Source: Brasenia schreberi (taxonomy: Eukaryota > Streptophyta > Magnoliopsida > Nymphaeales > Cabombaceae). Taken from it: DNA of 64,000 nucleotides. The position numbers and the translations under genes were made by a program. Location of the stretch: positions 4,449,501-4,513,500 of the forward strand of contig JAYKKT010000088.1 of the NCBI GenBank assembly GCA_036023115.1, read 5' to 3'. The notes under the pieces were generated by a model that was not told where the DNA came from, made no database searches, and was given only the letters and a program-made list of their open reading frames with translations. Positions within the stretch are counted from its first letter, which is position 1, and the number at the start of each line of letters is the position of its first letter. Of the stretch, positions 59,657-64,000 are shown in pieces.

Positions 59657-60285
59657 TGTCACGGGGCTGATTCTAGCACCCCGTGCATGCACCCCGCATG
59701 CCTACACATGGACACCTTGCATGCACACTTCGTGTGTTAACCCCTTTCTTGTGTATATGACATGTATAAACCTCACTAGTGTAAACTTCCCTTGGATTAG
59801 GTAGTTGTAGTAGGGTATCCAATTGGATCTAATCCAATGGGACGGGTCCTAATTGTCATTATGGGTCCAAATCTGAACCGTGGCCTATAAATAGACACAT
59901 GTCACTTGAGGAAAGAGAGGAGAAACAAACCCAAACTGAACCTAGAGAGGTCCAACACACTCTTGTGAGCTTAGGAGTTGAGTCGTATAGTCATCTTCTT
60001 CCTTCATTGAGAATCATGAATGTAATTGCTTGTTCTGATAATAAATCATTCATTTCCTGCTCCTAGATGTTTTGCATAGTTAGGCTAATCCGAATGTGAG
60101 CAGCCTTACTACATCTAGTGAGAGAGTGTGAGTAGAAGGCGGACTGCTGCAAATAGTAGCTCTCAGGTTATTGTTCATGCGTGCAGTAATTCTTCTATTC
60201 AGTTTGAGGATGATCAGTGGATCATTCTACCATCACAACACTTCATTTTCCATCCGATCTCGGCGTAGAATTTTGTGAGGTGACA
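59657..60285 (+). repeat. 5' LTR
   Basis: It begins TGTCAC and ends GTGACA, a perfect 6-bp inverted terminus with TG...CA ends. It contains a TATA box (TATAAATAG, 59886-59894) and a polyadenylation signal (AATAAA, 60040-60045), in the order expected for U3-R-U5. The boundary is fixed on the right by the primer site three bases later. The left boundary is chosen from the matching terminus. Confidence 0.8.
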
Positions 60286-60288
60286 TTT

Positions 60289-60300
60289 TGGTATCAGATC
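60289..60300 (+). other. Primer binding site for initiator tRNA-Met
   Basis: TGGTATCAGATC matches the usual plant tRNA-iMet primer site TGGTATCAGAGC at 11 of 12 bases and starts three bases after the LTR. Confidence 0.85.
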
Positions 60301-60423
60301 TTCATAAGGAATAGATCGAACATCAATTTGATGGAAGAAAAGACAAAAAACGACTTCCGAGCAGAGAGCAACGCGTTGCAAAAATTCAGGTGGAATTCCG
60401 ACCATATTCGCTCAAGGTGCATA

Positions 60424-61132
60424 GATCTACGTGTTTTTCTTGTTAATTGACCAGATCTAAACATGAACAAGGTGTTCTACGTTAGATCTATGGTTTCTAT
60501 TAACAAAATTTGGTAGATCCGAAGGAGATAAAATCAAATATGAGAAAACAGGACAACGAAAGTCGAAGTGGGACGATCTTTTGTTGCAGATCCGTTTTAG
60601 ATCCATTTTTGCAATGAATTGAAGGGTTTGATCTATGGATTAGGTCTTGATCAAGCGTCCCTTGAGTGTAGAGGACTTACCTTGATCGTATCTGATCAGA
60701 TATGTGCCGGAGAGGGCCAGATCTGAGTCATGTTTTCAAGTAACAGAAAACAAAATTTTGCAGAAATTCTGTGAAGCACAATTAGTGAATAGATCTCATT
60801 TTTGTAGCTATTCCTTTGCAAATCTGTGGATGAATTAAAGGTTAATGGTTTGCTAAGTGTAATAGTGAACCTAAGCAACAGGATTTCATTAGAAATTGTG
60901 CAGAACGGAACAGAAGAAACCATGGCCAAGCGGTTTCCGTTCAGCAATGCAGCGTAGCAAAAAATTCTGGTTCAGACAGTATGATTGAAAGTTGATTTCT
61001 CGTTGATACGTAGCAGATTTGATTTGATCTCCTTCGGATCTACCAAATTTTGTTAATAGGAACCATAGATCTAACGTAGAACACCTTGTTCACGTTTAGA
61101 TCTGGTCAATTAACAAGAAAAACACGTAGATA
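60424..61132. repeat. Inverted repeat (~115-bp arms) replacing most of gag
   Basis: The left arm (60424-60539) and right arm (61018-61132) are reverse complements with only about three or four mismatches (for example TAAACATGAAC versus TAAACGTGAAC). The 478-bp loop shows no gag motif. The next coding sequence (from 61147) is already the basic C-terminal part of gag, so the N-terminal and central gag is missing. Confidence 0.9.
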
Positions 61133-61146
61133 TATACACCTGGTTC

Positions 61147-61440
61147 ATGGATGCTATGGCTATGGTTGAGTCCTTCATAGAGTTGAGGATGCTTAAAGAT
61201 GAGAGGAGTCCTAAGAAGGAACCCTATAAGGAGGGTAGTAGTAATAAGAAAGGTGGTAAGCAAAAAAAAAAAAGGAAGAATAGGGGTTCAAGAAAACCAC
61301 ATGGCCAACCATCAACCGAGCAGCCCAACCAACTAGAGGGTAGGAAGGGCCAGTCTAGTTCGGGAAGTAAGTCGGTCGGGCCATGTTTCATTTGTTAGGG
61401 ACTTCATCGTATCCAGTTCTGCCCTAGAAAAGCGAAGTTA
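61147..61440 (+). pseudogene. Gag C-terminal fragment with zinc knuckle
   Basis: A Lys-rich stretch (GGKQKKKRKNRGSRKP) is followed by a nucleic-acid-binding knuckle C-x2-C-x3-H-x4-C (CFIC, then H in GLH, then RIQFC). A TAG at 61396-61398 falls inside the knuckle, just after CFIC. This part normally packages retrotransposon RNA. Confidence 0.8.
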
Positions 61441-61446
61441 GCAGCA

Positions 61447-64000
61447 TTGTTGGTCGAGAAACCGAGTTCCAGTACGCTAGAGGGCGAGGCTACAGTCGCT
61501 AGTTTCCAGTTGTTGAATGCCGCTAGAGTGACCGAGGAGTCACGCAAGACGCTCATCTTTGTCTGGGTGCATCTAGGCACCAAGGTGGTGCAGGTGCTAG
61601 TCGATACGGGCGCTTCACACTCGATCATATCTACTACTACCGCACAAAGTTTGGGGTTGAAGCTGACATCTTTGGAGCAGCGTCTCAAGACTGTGAACAC
61701 TCAGGTCAACAGTGTGGCAGGTCTGGTTAAGGATTGTCAGCTCCAAGTAGGGTGTTGGACTGGAACCTTAACATTTATAGTTAGCGTCATCGATGACTTC
61801 GAGGTGGTACTAGGATGTGACTTCTTCCGCACCGCGAACATGATGGTATCCCCTCACGTGGGAGGGCTAGTGTGTGTGGATCCACGACAGCTAGGGTTTG
61901 TGTCGCAGTGTGACCCCGGTAAGGCACCCGTTGAGCCGATGTGTGTTCCCTTGTACCTATCATTTATGCAATTGAAAGATGGTTTACTGAAGGGTTGCCC
62001 CACGATGGTGGCAGTACTAACTTAAGTTCATCGTGTGTTGAGTGTGTATGTAGACACCATGCCGACAGAGTTGCCGAAGCAATTGCCACCGAGGCGCGCA
62101 ACCGATCACGCCATAGTGCTAGAGCCAAACGTAGGGGAGTTGCTTGATGCGAGCATGGTACAACCTTTGAAGTCTACATTTGGCTCACCCGTTTTGTTCC
62201 AAAAGAAGGCTGATGGATCCCTCCGTATGTGTGTAGATTATCGCACCTTTAACAAAGTCACGGTGAAAGACCGTTACCCTGTCCTATTAGTGGCAAACCT
62301 GTTTGACCGGTTAGGAGGAGCACGGTGGTTCTCCAAACTGGACCTTCGATCAGGGTATTGACAGGTTAAAGTAGCAGTTGGGGATGAGGCCAAGACGGGC
62401 ATGGTGACATGGTACGGTGCGTACAAGTTCTTCGTGATGGCGTTTGGGCTAACCAATACACGGGATACCTTTTGTCGTTTGATGAATGAGGTTTTTCACG
62501 GGTTTGCCGACGAGTTTATGGTTGTCTACCTGGATGGCATTGTGATCTACAGCCACGATCTCGAGGAGCATGTGAGACATCTCTCCTAGGTGTTGCAAAT
62601 GTTGAGAAAACACACCTTGTACGTCAAGAGGGAGAAATGTGAGTTCGCTAGAAAGAGTATCACCTTCCTACGCCACATCATTGGTGATGGCGAGGTTCGT
62701 GTGGACCCTAGGAAAGTGAGTGCCATTAGAGATTGGGAGGTACTAAAGACAGTGAGTGAGCTACGTAGTTTTTTGGGTTTAGCCAACTACTACCACTCAC
62801 TGAGTTGTTGAAAAAAGGTACTTCGTGGGAGTGGACACCTAGGTGTGGGGAGGCATTGGAGAGCCTCAAGTCAATGATCACGGAGGCACCAGTTCTACAT
62901 TTATCGGATTTCTCAAAGTCATTTATGGTTCATATCGACGCTAGCGAGAGGGCACTAGGGAGCGTGTTGTCCCAAGACTGACACCCAATTGCATCCGAGA
63001 GTTGTAAGTTGAAGGACACACAATCATGATACCCTGCCCATGAGTGTGAGTTGCTAGCAGTTGTGTATCGTTTTCATCTTTGGAGGGTTTACTTGTTGGG
63101 TTCCTAGTTTATGGTTGTCACTGATAACGTGGTGAACATCTTCCTCAAAACCCAAAAGAAGCACAACCCACGTCAGTCCAAGTGGCTAGAGTTGCTAGAA
63201 GAGTATGACTTTGAGTGGTCATACAAACTGGGGAGAGAGAATGTTGTGGCAGACGCCTTGAGCTGTAAGTTTTCACATAATGTGTTGAGTGTCATTACAC
63301 GTATCCAGGTGACTTCCTACAACGAGTGAAGAGTGTTGGGGAGAGTGATCCATCGTATAAGCATTTGAAGGAGCAGGTTTCGCTGGGGTTAGCCAAGAGG
63401 TATACATGTCGTGACGGAGTGTTATGGACGAAAGCAAAACAATTGCTCATACCAGATACCAACGGATTGAGATGTGCCCTCTTATATGAAGTGCACGATG
63501 TTGCACATGCAGGACACCCGGGAGTAGAGCGCACCATTGCCTTGTTGGCGCATGGCTACTACTGGCCCCGGATGGCGCGTGACGCTAGTAACTATGTATG
63601 TGATTGTCTTGTGTGCCAACAGGACAAGGTGGAGCACCGCCAACCGATGGGGTTGTTGCAGTCGCTCCCGATTTTAAGTCGACCTTGGAAAGTCGTGTCC
63701 ATAGATTTCATTTCAAGTCTACCTAGAGTGGATGGACTAGAGATGATTTTTGTGGTAGTGGATAGGTTTTCAAAGTACGGAGTGTTCATGGCCGCACCAC
63801 GTGAGTGTAGTGCTAAGCACACGGTGCCCCTCTTCATGCGCAACATTGTGAAACACTTTCGAGTTCCGAAGGAGATCATTTATAACCGAGATTCTGGAGT
63901 GAAGTATTTAGGATGATGGGTACTCAATTACTCTTGTCATCAGCGCATCATCCACAGACCGATGGATAGACTGAGAGAGTGAACTCCTTATTGAAGGAGT
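61447..64000 (+). pseudogene. Pol region (protease, RT, RNase H, integrase) with multiple stops
   Basis: The protease active site DTGASHSI is at 61603. RT blocks are LRMCVDYRTFNKVTVKDRYP, FSKLDLRSGY and FVMAFGLTN; the catalytic YLDD reads YLDG (62527-62538). RNase H carries FMVVTDN and LGRENVVADALS. Integrase has the HHCC zinc motif (GHPGVERTI ... CDCLVCQQD), the first catalytic Asp in SIDFISSLP, the second in NRD (usually DRD) and Glu in TERVN near the edge. Stops include 62023, 62359, 62587 and 62977, with frame changes near 62800, 63320 and 63895. Residues normally between the LEPN and GELLDA blocks, and after NYY, are missing. Confidence 0.9.

Larger units (their letters stand above)
59657..64000 (+). 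mobile_element. Ty3/gypsy LTR retrotransposon, defective, running off the window
   Basis: Order seen: 5' LTR (59657-60285), primer site, an inverted-repeat block, a truncated gag end with zinc knuckle, protease, reverse transcriptase, RNase H, integrase. PR-RT-RH-IN order defines Ty3/gypsy. The RT style (for example LPPRRATDH, DGSLRMCVDYR) resembles the Del/Tekay chromovirus lineage, but the C-terminal chromodomain would lie beyond the window, so the lineage is inferred. The 3' LTR is also outside. Many stops and two sizeable in-frame losses mean this copy cannot encode a working polyprotein. Confidence 0.92.

Overview
The window is nuclear DNA from a flowering plant. The evidence is spliced genes with GT-AG introns of 0.6-2.6 kb, a subfamily II ethylene receptor, an ARID-ELM2 chromatin protein, an MGGCCC-type RING-H2 E3 ligase, plant transposon families (hAT, MULE/FAR1-like, RTE-like LINE, Ty3/gypsy) and a plastid atpI fragment lodged in nuclear sequence. 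Long (CT)n, (AT)n and compound (AT)n(AG)n microsatellites occur throughout. I cannot name the species or order.

Three genes look intact, and all lie on the minus strand. (1) An ETR2/EIN4-type ethylene receptor, coding exons 24777-23056 and 22043-21501, 754 aa, with a probable 5'-UTR intron that assembles a short upstream ORF. (2) A four-exon RING-H2 ubiquitin ligase (48248-48183, 45624-45291, 43278-43169, 42514-42482; 180 aa), whose introns hold LINE fragments and a large GGAT satellite. (3) A two-exon ARID + ELM2 + SANT-like protein (57955-57173 and 54645-53806; 540 aa). On the plus strand, 32007-32260 carries an eight-cysteine defensin-like peptide gene with an apparent frameshift at the end of its signal peptide.

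Gene relics: an AN1 zinc-finger (stress-associated protein) fragment at 8712-8924, an interrupted hAT transposase at 9715-11945, an unprocessed pseudogene of a conserved plant protein of unknown function at about 13250-16435, a plastid atpI fragment at 32961-33160, and a decayed MULE/FAR1-type transposase at about 34780-36200.

Repeats: seven RTE-like LINE 3' fragments, all on the minus strand, three of them with target-site duplications (one insert is only 43 bp); a roughly 1.67-kb terminal-inverted-repeat element at 50039-51707; several local tandem duplications; and three loci that share an array of imperfect palindromes with a period near 34 bp. The right end (59657 to the edge) is a Ty3/gypsy retrotransposon with a 5' LTR, tRNA-Met primer site and a pol region full of stops. 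An inverted repeat with arms of about 115 bp occupies the place of most of its gag.

Layout: 1-8700 intergenic with old retroelement debris; 8.7-16.4 kb gene and transposon relics; 16.4-21.5 kb intergenic; 21.5-27.1 kb ethylene receptor; 27.2-42.4 kb repeat-rich with the defensin-like gene, plastid fragment and MULE; 42.5-49.2 kb RING gene; 49.2-53.8 kb AT-rich repeats; 53.8-58 kb ARID gene; 58-59.6 kb intergenic; then the retrotransposon. The three intact genes are unrelated in function (hormone perception, ubiquitination, chromatin), and nothing suggests a gene cluster.
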